DNA of 64,000 nt from Marinobacter sediminum (GCF_023657445.1 NZ_JAGTWY010000001.1:496001-560000), one strand, 5' to 3'. Positions 42,728 to 53,430 are shown, counted from the stretch's first letter. Numbers and translations are program-made. The notes: generated by a model from the letters alone, not told the origin.

Positions 42728-43456
42728 ATGGCCAACCCACTGATTGAATTATTCCGGGACGAATACTTGCTGGCGGTGCACAAACCTGCGGGCTTGCTGG
42801 TTCATCGCAGTCCCATCGACAAACACGAAACCGAATTTGCCTTGCAGTATGCCCGTGAGCTCAATGGCGGCAAGCATGTTTATCCGGTCCATCGACTGGA
42901 TCGGCCAACCTCTGGCGTGCTCGTTTTCGCGCGGGATCGTGAGACCGCGCGAAACCTTGGTAAGGCCATGATGGCGGGTGATGTCCATAAAACCTATCTT
43001 GCAATGGTTCGTGGCTGGCCATCGGCCAGTGGTGAGATCGATCATCCCCTGAGGGAGGAGCCGGAGGACCGGCGCCTGAAAGGACAGGACCAGCCGATCC
43101 GTGAAGCCCGAACCCGTTACCGGACACTGGCGACCACGGAAATTCCGGTAGAGATTGAAACCTACCCCCGCAGCCGGTATGCCCTGGTGGAGCTTTGTCC
43201 GGAGACAGGCAGGAAGCATCAGTTACGCCGGCACATGAAGCACATTAATCATCCGATCATCGGTGATGCCAATCATGGTCGTGGTCGACACAACCGATAC
43301 TTTGCCCAGCGCTTCGGAAAAGGTCGCTTGATGTTGGCTGCAACCCGAATGGCGTTTGTTCATCCAGTGACGGGTGAGAACATTACAGTTAGCGCGGATC
43401 CGGAAGACAGCTTTGGGCAGGTACTATCCATTTTTCCGTGCCTGGATTGCTTTTGA
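42728..43456 (+). CDS. truC: tRNA pseudouridine synthase, TruC/RluA family
   Basis: A 242-residue single-domain RluA-family enzyme. The catalytic Asp58 is in VHRLDRPTSGV, and the conserved ETGRKHQLRRHMKHINHPIIGD stretch (quoted in parts: ETGRKHQLRRHM) distinguishes the TruC branch. TruC modifies U65 of certain tRNAs. It follows the RND gene by about 40 bases but is likely independent. Confidence 0.88.
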   Translation: MANPLIELFRDEYLLAVHKPAGLLVHRSPIDKHETEFALQYARELNGGKHVYPVHRLDRPTSGVLVFARDRETARNLGKAMMAGDVHKTYLAMVRGWPSASGEIDHPLREEPEDRRLKGQDQPIREARTRYRTLATTEIPVEIETYPRSRYALVELCPETGRKHQLRRHMKHINHPIIGDANHGRGRHNRYFAQRFGKGRLMLAATRMAFVHPVTGENITVSADPEDSFGQVLSIFPCLDCF

Positions 43457-43611
43457 GTTGAACAAGATTTTCCACGATGTGTTCAGGTTTGTAGCTTTTC
43501 TTGTCGATTTGCATCGAATGGTGTGGAGATGAGGCGATTTCAGGCGGGCTGGGTAATACTCTGGAATATGCAAATAACAAAACAAGAACCTGCCTGAGTC
43601 CGGGGCGTAAC

Positions 43612-45501
43612 GTGCAAACATATTACAGGTTGCTTTGCCTGTTTCTTCTGTTGTTTATTTCTGTGCCGGCGTTCTCCGACGGCCAGCCGGCTACCTGGGA
43701 CACAGATTCCGAGCGGGTCGAATTATCACGCTTTGTTGATTACTGGCAGGAACCCTCCGGGCCTGTCGGGATTTCCACGGTCACCGATCTGGATACCAGG
43801 GCCTGGAGCCGCAATGGCAGTGACAGTATCAGTCTTGGCTATGGGGATGAGGTCTACTGGTTCCGGGTAGAACTCGAAAATGTCGCTGATCACGAAGCGG
43901 TCACCTTCCTTGAAATTGGCTATCCGGTTCTTGACCACATCGAGCTATACATGAACCCGGGCAAGCCCGGTTCCGAAGCCCTGGTTCTGGGTGACAAGCA
44001 GCCTTTCTATGACCGGCCTATCGACCACCGCAACTTTGTGGTCCCGGTGACGCTTGCGGCAGGGAAGAAGGCTACTGTTTATCTGCGGGTAGACACCACC
44101 AGTTCGATGCAGGTCCCCCTAACTCTGTGGGATCAGGACGCCTTCTACTCGGCAGAACAGTCCCGAAGCATGTTTGAGGGGCTCTACTACGGCATTGTGC
44201 TGGTGATGGTTCTGTACAACCTGTTTGTTTTTATGGCCGTGGGTGAGCGGAGTTTTCTGCATTATGTAGGGTATATCACCACTATGCCGCTGTTTCTCGC
44301 CAGTCTTCATGGTGTGGCATTTCAGTATCTCTGGCCTGAATCAACCTGGTGGAATGATCAGTCTATTATCGTTTTCCTCAATCTTGTTGTGCTCTTTGGC
44401 GGCATGTTCAGTATCAGTTTCATCAATGTTACCCGTGAAAATCATCCGGGCCTGAATCGATGGACGGTAGGCCTGGTTATGGTGGCGGGCATGCTGGCGA
44501 CGGCAGGCTTTTTTGTGCCTTACAGGTATATGATTTTGCCGACGATCCTGATCGGGGCTACGGGGTGCAGTACCATGCTGGTACTGAGTATTGTCCGCTG
44601 GGTCAGAAAAGACCCGGCTGCTCGCTATTACACCTTTGCCTGGGTGTTCATGTTGTTCGGGGGCATTGTCCTGGCGTTGAGTAAATTCACCATGTTGCCC
44701 CGCAACTTGCTGACCGAGAACGCCACCCAGGTAGGCTCCGCCCTCGGTGTCATCCTGCTGTCCATCGCCCTGGCCGACCGCCTCGACAGGGAAAAGAAAC
44801 GGGTATTTCTGGCCCAGCAGCGGCTCTTGCGTGAAGAGCGAAAGGCGCGGATTGCCCAGGAAAAATCGCTGAAAATCCAACAGGAAGCCAACAGCCTGCT
44901 TGAAAAAAGGGTTCAGGAACGCACTCAGGATCTCGAGAGCCTCAATGAGCAGTTGCTTGAACTGAACGCGACCGATGCTCTGACCTCGCTCAAGAATCGC
45001 GGCCACTTTGACCGGGCCTTCCAGTCAGCGGTGGTCAGGGCTTATCGGTATGAGGAGCAGCTATCCCTGCTGGTGCTGGACATCGATCACTTCAAGAAGT
45101 TCAACGACAGCTATGGTCACCTGGTTGGCGATGACTGCCTGAAAATGGTTGCGCAATGCATCCGGCGGTTTGTTACCAGGCCACAGGACCTGGCTGCCCG
45201 TTATGGTGGTGAGGAGTTTGTGGTCATGCTGCCGGACACGCCAGAGGCAGGCGCCATTCAGGTAGCAGAACGTATTCGAACTGAAATCGAGAGAACCGCA
45301 TTCAGAGTGTCCGATGAGATGCTTCACCTGACCGTCAGTATTGGTGTTTGTAGCGTATCGCCGGGAGAGGCGGGCGCAACGAAAGAGATCTTTGGCTGGG
45401 CGGACGAAGCCCTCTACGAAGCCAAGGGGCGGGGCCGGAACCGTGTCGTGGTGTGGGAGTCTCCCGGTCAGGCCATGATGACTGTGGTTTCGCCGGCCTG
45501 A
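43612..45501 (+). CDS. Diguanylate cyclase with 7TM-DISM sensory module
   Basis: A 629-residue membrane protein. A signal peptide (LLCLFLLLFISVPAFS) is followed by a periplasmic 7TMR-DISMED2 domain (about 30-180), seven membrane helices (about 200-400), a coiled coil (ERKARIAQEKSLKIQQEANS) and a GGDEF domain. The active site is RYGGEEFVVML, and RPQD five residues before it is an inhibitory I-site, so a working, feedback-controlled enzyme that makes cyclic di-GMP is expected. GTG 43612 is chosen since it places the signal peptide at the start; a longer frame from 43501 lacks this logic. Confidence 0.88.
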   Translation: MQTYYRLLCLFLLLFISVPAFSDGQPATWDTDSERVELSRFVDYWQEPSGPVGISTVTDLDTRAWSRNGSDSISLGYGDEVYWFRVELENVADHEAVTFLEIGYPVLDHIELYMNPGKPGSEALVLGDKQPFYDRPIDHRNFVVPVTLAAGKKATVYLRVDTTSSMQVPLTLWDQDAFYSAEQSRSMFEGLYYGIVLVMVLYNLFVFMAVGERSFLHYVGYITTMPLFLASLHGVAFQYLWPESTWWNDQSIIVFLNLVVLFGGMFSISFINVTRENHPGLNRWTVGLVMVAGMLATAGFFVPYRYMILPTILIGATGCSTMLVLSIVRWVRKDPAARYYTFAWVFMLFGGIVLALSKFTMLPRNLLTENATQVGSALGVILLSIALADRLDREKKRVFLAQQRLLREERKARIAQEKSLKIQQEANSLLEKRVQERTQDLESLNEQLLELNATDALTSLKNRGHFDRAFQSAVVRAYRYEEQLSLLVLDIDHFKKFNDSYGHLVGDDCLKMVAQCIRRFVTRPQDLAARYGGEEFVVMLPDTPEAGAIQVAERIRTEIERTAFRVSDEMLHLTVSIGVCSVSPGEAGATKEIFGWADEALYEAKGRGRNRVVVWESPGQAMMTVVSPA

Positions 45502-46955
45502 CTGCCTTGCTTATGATCGCACAGAAGGGGCCAGGGGGATTCGGCCTCAAGGGCGAAGGCGAGCTCCAGTAAGGTGCGTTCACCACCATACTGGCCCATA
45601 AGCTGGATTGAGACAGGCAGGTTGTCTGAGGTCAGCCCCGTGGGCAGTGCAATAGCCGGCGCGCCGGTGGCATTGGCGAGCGGTGTAAAGCTCACATAAC
45701 GCGTCAGGCGATCGAACAGCGTACCGAATGGCACGTTCGGGCTCAGGTGTCCGAGAGCTGGCGTTGTATGCCCGAGGACCGGCGTTACAACGGCATCGTA
45801 GCCCTGCATCGCCCGGTCGTAATCCTGACAGGAGCGCTTCAATCGCCATAGAACCGCGGGTATCCGGTAGAACTGCTTCTTGAACATACCGGACAAGCCA
45901 TGGGTTAAACCATCCAGTTGGTGTTTATCGAAGTCGGGGTGAATCAGTCTTCGGCCGTTCACTTTTACACCGAATGCTAGAAGAGCCCAGTACAGTGCGA
46001 AGTCCTCGGGAAATGACGAAGCGATGGGCACTGGCACGGGTTCAACCACATGGCCGAGTTTCTCCAGTGTGTGAGCGGTTGCTTCGACGGCCCGCCGGGT
46101 TTCCTCATCGGTTTTATGGCCGGTAATGGAATCCAGCACCAGGCCGATTTTCCGCTGCTGTCCGGAGGGCCCCTCTACCTTGTTAATCGCCGGCAGGCCC
46201 CGCCTGTAAAAATAGTGTTCGGCCTGTTCCATGAAATTCGCTGTATCCCGCACGGAACGGCTAACCACACCGTCGGTCACGATATTGATTGGCAGGGATT
46301 TCGCTGCATCGTTGTCTATGAGGCGTCCGCGACTAGGCTTCAGGCCGACCAGACCACAGCAGGCCGCAGGGATACGTATGGAACCACCGCCATCGTTGGC
46401 ATGGGCGATGGGTACGACGCCCGCGGCAACCAGCGCAGCCGAGCCACCAGACGAGGCGCCAGTGGAAAAGCCGAGGTTCCATGGGTTTCGGGTCGGTGGA
46501 AGGTGTGCCGGTTCGGTGGTGGCGTTAAACCCGAATTCCGGGAGAGTGCTTTTGCCCAGGCAAATGTACCCCTGGTTTAGCATCTGCAAGGCATAGGGGC
46601 TGGTATGCCGGGCAATATTCCGGGGCACGGCCTTGGATCCGTGCATCGTGGGTAAGCCGGCAACGTCCGTGTTGTCCTTGATGAACGTGGGTATTCCACT
46701 AAAGAATCCACGCCCCGAGCTGTCATCATCCTTACCGAAACGCTGCGCCACATTCCGTGCTTCGTGGAAGGAATCGGTGACGATTCCGTTGATAAAGGGC
46801 TCGACCCTGCGTGCCCGCTCGATGGCAGCTTCCACCAGTTCTGATGGAGATACGTCCCGCTTGCGGACCCGTTCCGCAAGCGCGGTTGCATCATCCCTGC
46901 CCAGAGCATCGTCTGCAAACGAGTGAGCAGATTGCGGGCCTGTCGACGCGGACAT
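45468..46955 (-). CDS. Amidase (amidase-signature family)
   Basis: A 495-residue enzyme with the full Ser-cisSer-Lys triad: Lys93 in GIPTFIKDNTDVAG, cis-Ser168 in STGASSGGSAALVAAG and nucleophile Ser192 in NDGGGSIRIPAACC. It hydrolyses amides in the cytoplasm; the substrate is not given by the sequence. Its 3' end overlaps the end of the convergent diguanylate cyclase gene by 34 bases. Confidence 0.9.
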   Translation of the reverse strand: MSASTGPQSAHSFADDALGRDDATALAERVRKRDVSPSELVEAAIERARRVEPFINGIVTDSFHEARNVAQRFGKDDDSSGRGFFSGIPTFIKDNTDVAGLPTMHGSKAVPRNIARHTSPYALQMLNQGYICLGKSTLPEFGFNATTEPAHLPPTRNPWNLGFSTGASSGGSAALVAAGVVPIAHANDGGGSIRIPAACCGLVGLKPSRGRLIDNDAAKSLPINIVTDGVVSRSVRDTANFMEQAEHYFYRRGLPAINKVEGPSGQQRKIGLVLDSITGHKTDEETRRAVEATAHTLEKLGHVVEPVPVPIASSFPEDFALYWALLAFGVKVNGRRLIHPDFDKHQLDGLTHGLSGMFKKQFYRIPAVLWRLKRSCQDYDRAMQGYDAVVTPVLGHTTPALGHLSPNVPFGTLFDRLTRYVSFTPLANATGAPAIALPTGLTSDNLPVSIQLMGQYGGERTLLELAFALEAESPWPLLCDHKQGSQAGETTVIMA

Positions 46956-47141
46956 GGTGAAGCACTCCCTGAAAGTATTTTTATCACTCTAATGTAGGTC
47001 AAAACGTGACGAAATGTCATTTCAGGAAAGTTTGAGCCGGCCCTGTTTGGGCAATATGGGACATGATGGTTTCCAGATACTCTTTTCAAGGAGCACGTCA
47101 GGTAATAAGCTTGCAGTTTAATACAGTAGCAAGCGAGCCCG

Positions 47142-47750
47142 ATGGACTTTATCGAACCTTTAGTACGCCACTTTCTGGGCATCTTTTTCCTGATGATCGG
47201 CCTGCAGTTTTCTGGCCGGACGCTTGGGCTATACCAGCGCATGGAGTTTTCTCACATCAATTATGGTGAACGGGGGAGCGCACCCTGGTGGCACAGGCAG
47301 ATCTTTAACCTGTTCCGTGGTCTCATTCTTGCGGTATGTGTTGTGCGGATCTTCGCCGAAATCGATGGCTGGCTGGGCGTCTTTGGCTGGCTCTACCAAT
47401 GGCCGGTCCTGTTGCTGGGCATGGTGTTCATGTTGGCTTCGTTCGCGTCGGTGAACTATCTGCAAGCCTATATGCATGACGACTGGCGTTCAGGAATTGA
47501 TGCCCGGGAAGATGATCGCAAGCTGCTGACCCGGGGGCCGTTCAGTCGTTCGCGAAACCCTGTGTTCATTAGCGTGATGGTGGGGCAGCTCGGTTTTTTC
47601 CTGGCGGTCCCCAGTGTTTTTTCCCTGGTTTGTCTGATAGCGGGTGTTCTGGTTATCACCCGCCAGGCCCGCGAGGAAGAAAAGGCTTTGGCGCGGAAGT
47701 TCGGTGCCGGATTCGACGATTACCGAGACCGGGTTCCGCGCTGGTTCTGA
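47142..47750 (+). CDS. Isoprenylcysteine-methyltransferase-like membrane protein
   Basis: A 202-residue protein with four or five membrane helices. The C-terminal pattern GPFSRSRNPVFISVMVGQLG, then REEEKALARKFGAGFDDYRD with an EE pair and a final R.PRW motif, is that of the ICMT/PEMT membrane methyltransferases that use SAM. The lipid or protein substrate is unknown in bacteria. It runs into the convergent djlA gene after six bases. Confidence 0.82.
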   Translation: MDFIEPLVRHFLGIFFLMIGLQFSGRTLGLYQRMEFSHINYGERGSAPWWHRQIFNLFRGLILAVCVVRIFAEIDGWLGVFGWLYQWPVLLLGMVFMLASFASVNYLQAYMHDDWRSGIDAREDDRKLLTRGPFSRSRNPVFISVMVGQLGFFLAVPSVFSLVCLIAGVLVITRQAREEEKALARKFGAGFDDYRDRVPRWF

Positions 47751-47756
47751 GGCCGG

Positions 47757-48551
47757 TCAGGCGCTTTCTTTGCGGGATTCCTTGATTACATCGTAAGCGT
47801 GGCTGATCTCGCGGGTCCGCTCTTCCGCCATTTCCCGCATGCTTTCGGGCAGGCCCTTGCCCGCGAGTTTATCGGGATGGTTTTCACTCATCAGTTTGCG
47901 GTACACCTTCTTGATCTCGGCATCGCTGGCTGAGGGTGATACGCCCAGCACCTTGTAGGCATCATCAATCTGCTGTGTGGTTGAGCGCTGGCCGGCACCG
48001 CCACCAGCACCAGCCTGCCCGGTATGGGCACCCCGCAGCATTGCTTCCAGTTGATCGACCTGGCTTTCCGGCAGTCCCAGCCTGCGGGCAATGTGAACCA
48101 GCATTTCATGTTCTGCCGGATGGACAACGCCATCGGCCGCGACGGCGGACACCTGGACCTGGAGGAACATCTGCAGGAAAGCCGGCTGGCGACCACTCAT
48201 CTGCATGAAGTGGCTGAGCTCCGCGTCCAGATCGAAGTCAGGCTCTTTACCCCGGTTGAAGGCGGCCTTGGCTTTGGCTTTCTGGTCCTCACTCAGGCGG
48301 AAGCGCACAAACATGTTTTCCGCCATCTGTATCTCGTCTCTGGATATCACGCCGTCGGCTTTGCACAGGGCCCCCATGACGGCAAAGACGGATTCAACAA
48401 AGCCGGACTGGATATTCTGGAGTTTGCCAATAAGCCGGCTTTTCATGCGGTTAAAAAGGAAAGCACCGATGGCGGCACCAATAAGGAAGCCGGGGAACTT
48501 GCCAAAGGCGTAGCCGATCAGACCGCCAAAAATGAGTGCGAAGAGCATCAA
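47757..48551 (-). CDS. djlA: Membrane-anchored co-chaperone DjlA
   Basis: A 264-residue protein. The N-terminal glycine-patterned membrane helix (LIFGGLIGYAFGKFPGFLIG) is followed by a TerB-like domain (about 50-150, VMGALCKADGVISRDEIQMAE) and a C-terminal J domain with the HPD motif in SENHPDKLAGKG. The helix-TerB-J order is diagnostic of DjlA, which stimulates DnaK at the inner membrane. Two adjacent ATGs (48551 and 48548) can start it. Confidence 0.92.
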   Translation of the reverse strand: MMLFALIFGGLIGYAFGKFPGFLIGAAIGAFLFNRMKSRLIGKLQNIQSGFVESVFAVMGALCKADGVISRDEIQMAENMFVRFRLSEDQKAKAKAAFNRGKEPDFDLDAELSHFMQMSGRQPAFLQMFLQVQVSAVAADGVVHPAEHEMLVHIARRLGLPESQVDQLEAMLRGAHTGQAGAGGGAGQRSTTQQIDDAYKVLGVSPSASDAEIKKVYRKLMSENHPDKLAGKGLPESMREMAEERTREISHAYDVIKESRKESA

Positions 48552-48781
48552 TATGTCCTTAATCCAGGGTGGAACAGTTCTAAGAATATACGGGTTTTTC
48601 AGTGGGTATTCATGAACAGGCTTTCATTCACCTCGTCAATCTGTTCCGGCGGGCGTTTCCCGTGCATAGGTGACCCTTGCCAGTGTACATTGGCGTGAGA
48701 ATTGAGGTCTGCCTGCTCACTACTGAAAGGGTAGACCCTGGTCGCGGTTTTTTCTGGTTTTTTCATGAAAAGTAGCAAGTT

Positions 48782-49432
48782 ATGACACCTGACCTGTTTG
48801 ATGACCTGCCTGACGAGCCCGGGTCCGAAGTGTTGACCGAGGGTGCACTGATTCTACGCCGGTTTGCCTCGGATCAAGCGGAGTCGTTGCTGGATGCAAT
48901 CGCCGGAGTCACAGCTGCTGCGCCCCTTCGTAAGATGAAAACCCCGGGCGGGCATACCATGTCGGCGGCCATGAGCTGTTGCGGAGAGCAGGGCTGGGTA
49001 ACGGATGCGCGGGGGTATCGTTACCAATCTGAAGATCCACTGTCCGGTCGGCCATGGCCTGCAATGCCGGAAGTCTTCCGGGAGTTGGCACGTGAAGCTG
49101 CATCAGCAGCGGGTTATGAGGGCTTTAGTCCGGATGCCTGTCTGATCAATTGCTACGAGCCCGGTGCCAAAATGGGGCTGCATCAGGACAAGGACGAGTA
49201 TGATTTTGACCAGCCGATCGTGTCTGTAACTCTGGGGCTGTCACAGGTGTTCCAGTTCGGAGGGCTCCGGCGAAACGAACGCCCGGTGAATGTTCCCCTT
49301 CACCATGGTGATGTGGTGGTTTGGGGAGGGCCCGCCCGGTTGCGTTATCACGGTGTTCTGACCCTCAAGGCCGGTGAGCATCCATTAACCGGTGTCTGCC
49401 GCTACAACCTCACCTTTCGGCGCGCGCGCTAA
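48782..49432 (+). CDS. alkB: DNA oxidative demethylase AlkB
   Basis: A 216-residue Fe(II)/2-oxoglutarate dioxygenase. Iron ligands are His134 and Asp136 in GLHQDKDE and His190 in RLRYHGVL; 2-oxoglutarate binding uses the Arg residues of RYNLTFRR at the C-terminus. It removes methyl groups from 1-methyladenine and 3-methylcytosine in damaged DNA. The stop touches the stop of the convergent MgtC/DUF4010 gene (no spare base). No Ada box was recognised upstream. Confidence 0.92.
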   Translation: MTPDLFDDLPDEPGSEVLTEGALILRRFASDQAESLLDAIAGVTAAAPLRKMKTPGGHTMSAAMSCCGEQGWVTDARGYRYQSEDPLSGRPWPAMPEVFRELAREAASAAGYEGFSPDACLINCYEPGAKMGLHQDKDEYDFDQPIVSVTLGLSQVFQFGGLRRNERPVNVPLHHGDVVVWGGPARLRYHGVLTLKAGEHPLTGVCRYNLTFRRAR

Positions 49433-50713
49433 CTACTGGAACCAGGCCACCGCAAGCCCGGCAGCGACGGAAAGAACCATCGGCCCCGCTACCAGCAGCC
49501 CTGTCCGGCGGCTTCCGAGGCTCCAGGCCATTCCCGATTTCACCAGGTTATTCGTGGCGGCGGCAATAACGATACCGATCACGGCGGTATCCATTGCCAG
49601 TGAGTTGTTGGACATACGCGTGAGAGAAAGGGTGATGGCATCCACATCGGCGACACCAGAGCTGGCGGCCAGCATGTAAATACCTGCATTCCCGAGCCAG
49701 CTCTTGAGAAATTCACCCAACAAAAGGATGGCCGTCAACAGCACGCCGAAGAGCAGGGCAGAGGTCAGGTCAAGCGGGTTCTGATTGAGCGTTGGCTGGG
49801 ACACCTGAAGCTGTTCGTAGTGACGGCGCCAAATGAGAATGGCTGCGCCATACAGCAGGATCGTCATTGTGATCACCGGCCAGATCAGGCTGGGTAGAAG
49901 GTCCCGGTTTATCACAAAACAGTACACCAGTATGCGCGGAAACATGGTGCCACAGGCAATCAGGATACCCGTGGCGAACTGGGGGCTCAGTTGCGGTGTT
50001 AAATTGGATTGGCGGGCAAAATGCAGGGTCAGAGCCGTTGACGAGCTGAGCCCGGCAAACAGGCTGGTGAACAGAATGCCCTTGCGGGTTCCGGCGACAC
50101 GGATCGCAAAATAGCCGACAAAGGAAATCGACGCGATCATCACGACCATCCACCAGATTTCCCGAGGATTCAGCACACCGCCCGGGCCCATCTTCTGATT
50201 CGGCAACAGTGGCAGCATGACCACGGAAATCAGCAAGAGCTTGAGTGCGGCATCCAGTTCATGGTCCTTGAGTTTGTACACCCAGCCATGAATCTCCGCT
50301 TTATTGTCCAGGATAATAGCCGTGACGACGGCTGCTGCCGTTGCCATCGCCGGATCCACGGCCACGGCAATAGCACCAAAGCAGAAGGTCAGTACCAGCC
50401 CCACCATGCCGGTGATGCTGAAATTGCGAATATGCTCGAGACGTTCCGTAAAGGCTGCAACGCCCATTGCAACCACGCTCAGCAGTAGCACCGGAAACGC
50501 CCACTCCGTTATCTCCTTTGTCAAAACGGCGGAAATACCACCCAATAACCCGACCAGGGCGAAGGTGCGTATGCCGGCAATGCGCTCCCCGGATTTTTGA
50601 TCCCGGGCATCCCATCCGCGTTCCAGGCCAATGATAGCGCCCAGTAAAAGCGCAACTGCGAGGTTGATCGTGGTCTGATGAGATACGAGAAATTGTGCAG
50701 TTACATCGTCCAT
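49433..50713 (-). CDS. MgtC/SapB-DUF4010 membrane protein
   Basis: A 426-residue protein with about 13 membrane helices. The N-terminus (NLAVALLLGAIIGLERGWDA) is the MgtC/SapB motif, and the rest (KDHELDAALKLLLISVVMLPLLPNQ, quoted in part) is DUF4010. This two-domain form is widespread in marine and soil proteobacteria; its transport role is not proven. It converges with alkB end to end. Confidence 0.88.
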   Translation of the reverse strand: MDDVTAQFLVSHQTTINLAVALLLGAIIGLERGWDARDQKSGERIAGIRTFALVGLLGGISAVLTKEITEWAFPVLLLSVVAMGVAAFTERLEHIRNFSITGMVGLVLTFCFGAIAVAVDPAMATAAAVVTAIILDNKAEIHGWVYKLKDHELDAALKLLLISVVMLPLLPNQKMGPGGVLNPREIWWMVVMIASISFVGYFAIRVAGTRKGILFTSLFAGLSSSTALTLHFARQSNLTPQLSPQFATGILIACGTMFPRILVYCFVINRDLLPSLIWPVITMTILLYGAAILIWRRHYEQLQVSQPTLNQNPLDLTSALLFGVLLTAILLLGEFLKSWLGNAGIYMLAASSGVADVDAITLSLTRMSNNSLAMDTAVIGIVIAAATNNLVKSGMAWSLGSRRTGLLVAGPMVLSVAAGLAVAWFQ

Positions 50714-51014
50714 GAAGGTGAGGGCTTCCGGAGGTGGCGGATTTTTCAGAATAATCTGCTTGAATTGTAGCCTGTCATCGAGCCATCAATAAATACACGG
50801 GATAATCCTTACCTTACTTGTGGGGGGCGAATCTGGTAAGCTTCGCGGCCCTGTTTTCAACCTCTTTTGATCAAAGCTCGCCGGAATCCTGTGAACCTCA
50901 GTCCACCTTAGCGCTTATTTCTGTTCCCCTTCCACATTCGGGATGTTTTTTTGCGATCACTTCGGGTGAATCCCCGGCAGCTTTTTACCTGTTTTACCAA
51001 TTACGGAACTCAAC
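50714..51014. other. Divergent intergenic region, MgtC/DUF4010 and SulP genes
   Basis: About 300 bases without a gene. It should hold promoters for both divergent genes. A TTACCTTACTTGTGGGGGG stretch near 50808 and a TTTTTTTGCGATCACTTCGG stretch near 50945 are visible, but no clear -35/-10 pair or operator could be assigned. Confidence 0.4.
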
Positions 51015-52502
51015 ATGGTTAATACCCTGAAAAACCAATGGTTATCTAACATCCGCGGGGATCTGCTCGCAGGTGTTGTGGTGGCGTTGGCACTGATTCC
51101 CGAGGCCATTGCCTTCTCGATCATTGCCGGAGTCGACCCCAAAGTGGGGCTTTATGCCTCATTCTGTATTGCTGTCATCATCTCATTTGTCGGTGGTCGT
51201 CCCGGTATGATCTCGGCCGCCACCGCCGCCATGGCGGTACTGATGGTGACGCTCGTCAAGGAACACGGGCTGCAGTACCTCTTGGCTGCCACACTGCTGA
51301 CGGGCGTTATCCAGCTTGTTGCCGGCTATCTGAAGCTGGGCAGTCTGATGCGGTTTGTCTCGCGTTCAGTGGTAACCGGGTTCGTCAATGCGCTGGCAAT
51401 CCTGATTTTCATGGCCCAGTTGCCGGAACTAACCAATGTCACCTGGCACGTATACGCCATGACGGCGGCAGGCCTGGGCATTATCTACCTGTTTCCGCTT
51501 CTGCCGGTGGTTGGTAAGCTCTTGCCCTCGCCATTGGTGTGTATCGTTGTACTGACCGCCGTAACAATTGCCCTGGGGCTGGATATCCGGACCGTCGGCG
51601 ATATGGGCGAACTGCCTGATACCCTTCCGATTTTCCTGTGGCCGGATGTCCCGCTTAACCTGGAAACCCTGATGATTATCCTGCCGTACTCCTTGCCGCT
51701 GGCGGTGGTTGGCCTGCTGGAATCCATGATGACGGCAACCATTGTCGACGATCTGACGGATACCGAGAGTGATCGGAACCGCGAGTGTAAAGGCCAGGGT
51801 ATCGCCAACATCGGTTCCGGCCTTATTGGCGGCATGGCAGGCTGTGCCATGATTGGTCAGTCCATCATTAACGTGAAATCCGGCGGCCGTACCCGCCTTT
51901 CCACCCTGACGGCGGGGCTTTTCCTGTTGATTATGGTGCTGGTGCTGGACAACCTGCTGGTACAGATTCCCATGGCAGCGCTGGTCGCCGTTATGATCAT
52001 GGTTTCCATCGGTACCTTCTCCTGGGAATCCATCCGTAACCTCAAGGACCATCCGCTATCGACCAACATCGTGATGCTGGTGACTGTGGTTGTCGTTGTG
52101 GCGACCCACAACCTGGCCTTCGGTGTGCTGGCAGGTATCCTGCTGGCGGCGATGTTCTTTGCCAACAAGATTGGCCACTACATGCTGGTAACCTCGGACC
52201 TGGATGAGCAAACCGATACCCGCACCTACAGGGTTGTCGGCCAGGTGTTCTTCAGTTCGTCGGAAAAGTTCCTTCAGTCCTTTGATTTCAAGGAAGCAGT
52301 CGATAATGTGGTGATTGATCTGAGCCGTGCTCATTTCTGGGATATCACTGCGGTCGGGGCTCTGGACAAGGCGGTCATCAAATTCCGTCGTGAAGGTTCA
52401 GACGTCGAAGTGATCGGGCTGAACGAGGCCAGTGCCACCATCGTTGACCGCTTCGGTGTGCACGACAAGCCTGAAGCCGTTGATCAGCTGATGGGGCATT
52501 GA
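51015..52502 (+). CDS. SulP-family anion transporter with STAS domain
   Basis: A 495-residue transporter. The first helices ([40 protein letters not shown]) are the SulP signature, and the region from about 395 to the end ([33 protein letters not shown]) is a STAS domain. Related proteins transport bicarbonate with Na+ or sulfate. It is followed after one base by the universal stress protein gene, a pairing often seen for bicarbonate-type SulP transporters. Confidence 0.9.
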   Translation: MVNTLKNQWLSNIRGDLLAGVVVALALIPEAIAFSIIAGVDPKVGLYASFCIAVIISFVGGRPGMISAATAAMAVLMVTLVKEHGLQYLLAATLLTGVIQLVAGYLKLGSLMRFVSRSVVTGFVNALAILIFMAQLPELTNVTWHVYAMTAAGLGIIYLFPLLPVVGKLLPSPLVCIVVLTAVTIALGLDIRTVGDMGELPDTLPIFLWPDVPLNLETLMIILPYSLPLAVVGLLESMMTATIVDDLTDTESDRNRECKGQGIANIGSGLIGGMAGCAMIGQSIINVKSGGRTRLSTLTAGLFLLIMVLVLDNLLVQIPMAALVAVMIMVSIGTFSWESIRNLKDHPLSTNIVMLVTVVVVVATHNLAFGVLAGILLAAMFFANKIGHYMLVTSDLDEQTDTRTYRVVGQVFFSSSEKFLQSFDFKEAVDNVVIDLSRAHFWDITAVGALDKAVIKFRREGSDVEVIGLNEASATIVDRFGVHDKPEAVDQLMGH

Positions 52503-52578
52503 TATGACGCAGACCAAGGAATCCGGCAACGATCGCAGTCAGAATAACAATCACAAGGATCAGCAAGGCGAGGTTGAG

Positions 52579-53430
52579 ATGTTACGAGTAGTGGCCTGTA
52601 TCGATGGTTCTCGCGCCGCACCCGCGGTGTGCGACTATGCCGCCTGGGCAAGCAAGCACATGGGAGCACCCATGACGCTTCTTCACGTACTGGATGAGGA
52701 ACGGTATCCCGCAGAACCAGACCTTGCTGGCAGCATTGGTCTGGGAAGTCGTGAGCACCTGCTGGACGAGCTGGCAGAGCTTGATCGCAAACGGTCCAAG
52801 CTTGCGCTTGAGCATGGGCATCACATGCTCGATGAAGCGGAGCGCCGGGTGAAGGAAGCGGGCGTTAATGACGTCGCCAAGCGTCAGCGCCATGATGACC
52901 TGACGGAATCCCTGCTTTCGCTTGAAAACCAGACCCGCCTTTTTGTGATAGGGCTTCATGGCGAGAGCAGTTCCGACCGTGACATCCATATTGGTAGCCA
53001 GCTTGAAACTCTCATTCGCAGTGTGCACCGGCCTATTCTGCTGGTGCCAGATGAGTTCAAGGCGCCCCAAAGTGCCATGCTGGCCTTTGATGGCAGCGCC
53101 ACGGCGTTCAAAGGTATTGAGTTGCTGGCAGGTAGCCCGGTCCTCAAGGGAATGCCTCTTCACCTTGTTATGATCGGTGCAGATACGAACGATCGCTGGG
53201 AACAACTGAAAAAGGCGGAGAAGATGCTGGCCGGTCTTGAATCGGAGATTACGCTGGCTATCCGTGCCGGAGACGTTGAGCCCGCACTCCATGCCTACCA
53301 GGAAGAGCATGACATCGACCTTCTGGTGATGGGCGCCTACGGTCATTCCCGCATTCGGCAGTTCCTGGTGGGTAGTACCACCACAACCATGCTGAAAACC
53401 GCGGAAAAGCCGCTCGTTATCCTGCGCTAA
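52579..53430 (+). CDS. Universal stress protein, two UspA domains
   Basis: A 283-residue tandem UspA protein. Domain 1 starts MLRVVACIDGSRAAPAVCDY and domain 2 MLAFDGSATAFKGIELLA; the second domain has the ATP-binding GAYGHSRIRQFLVGSTT loop. The start at 52579 has GAGG five bases upstream. An in-frame ATG at 52504, right after the SulP stop, would add a hydrophilic 25-residue extension (QTKESGNDRSQNNNHKDQQ) and cannot be excluded. It probably modulates the SulP transporter. Confidence 0.87.
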   Translation: MLRVVACIDGSRAAPAVCDYAAWASKHMGAPMTLLHVLDEERYPAEPDLAGSIGLGSREHLLDELAELDRKRSKLALEHGHHMLDEAERRVKEAGVNDVAKRQRHDDLTESLLSLENQTRLFVIGLHGESSSDRDIHIGSQLETLIRSVHRPILLVPDEFKAPQSAMLAFDGSATAFKGIELLAGSPVLKGMPLHLVMIGADTNDRWEQLKKAEKMLAGLESEITLAIRAGDVEPALHAYQEEHDIDLLVMGAYGHSRIRQFLVGSTTTTMLKTAEKPLVILR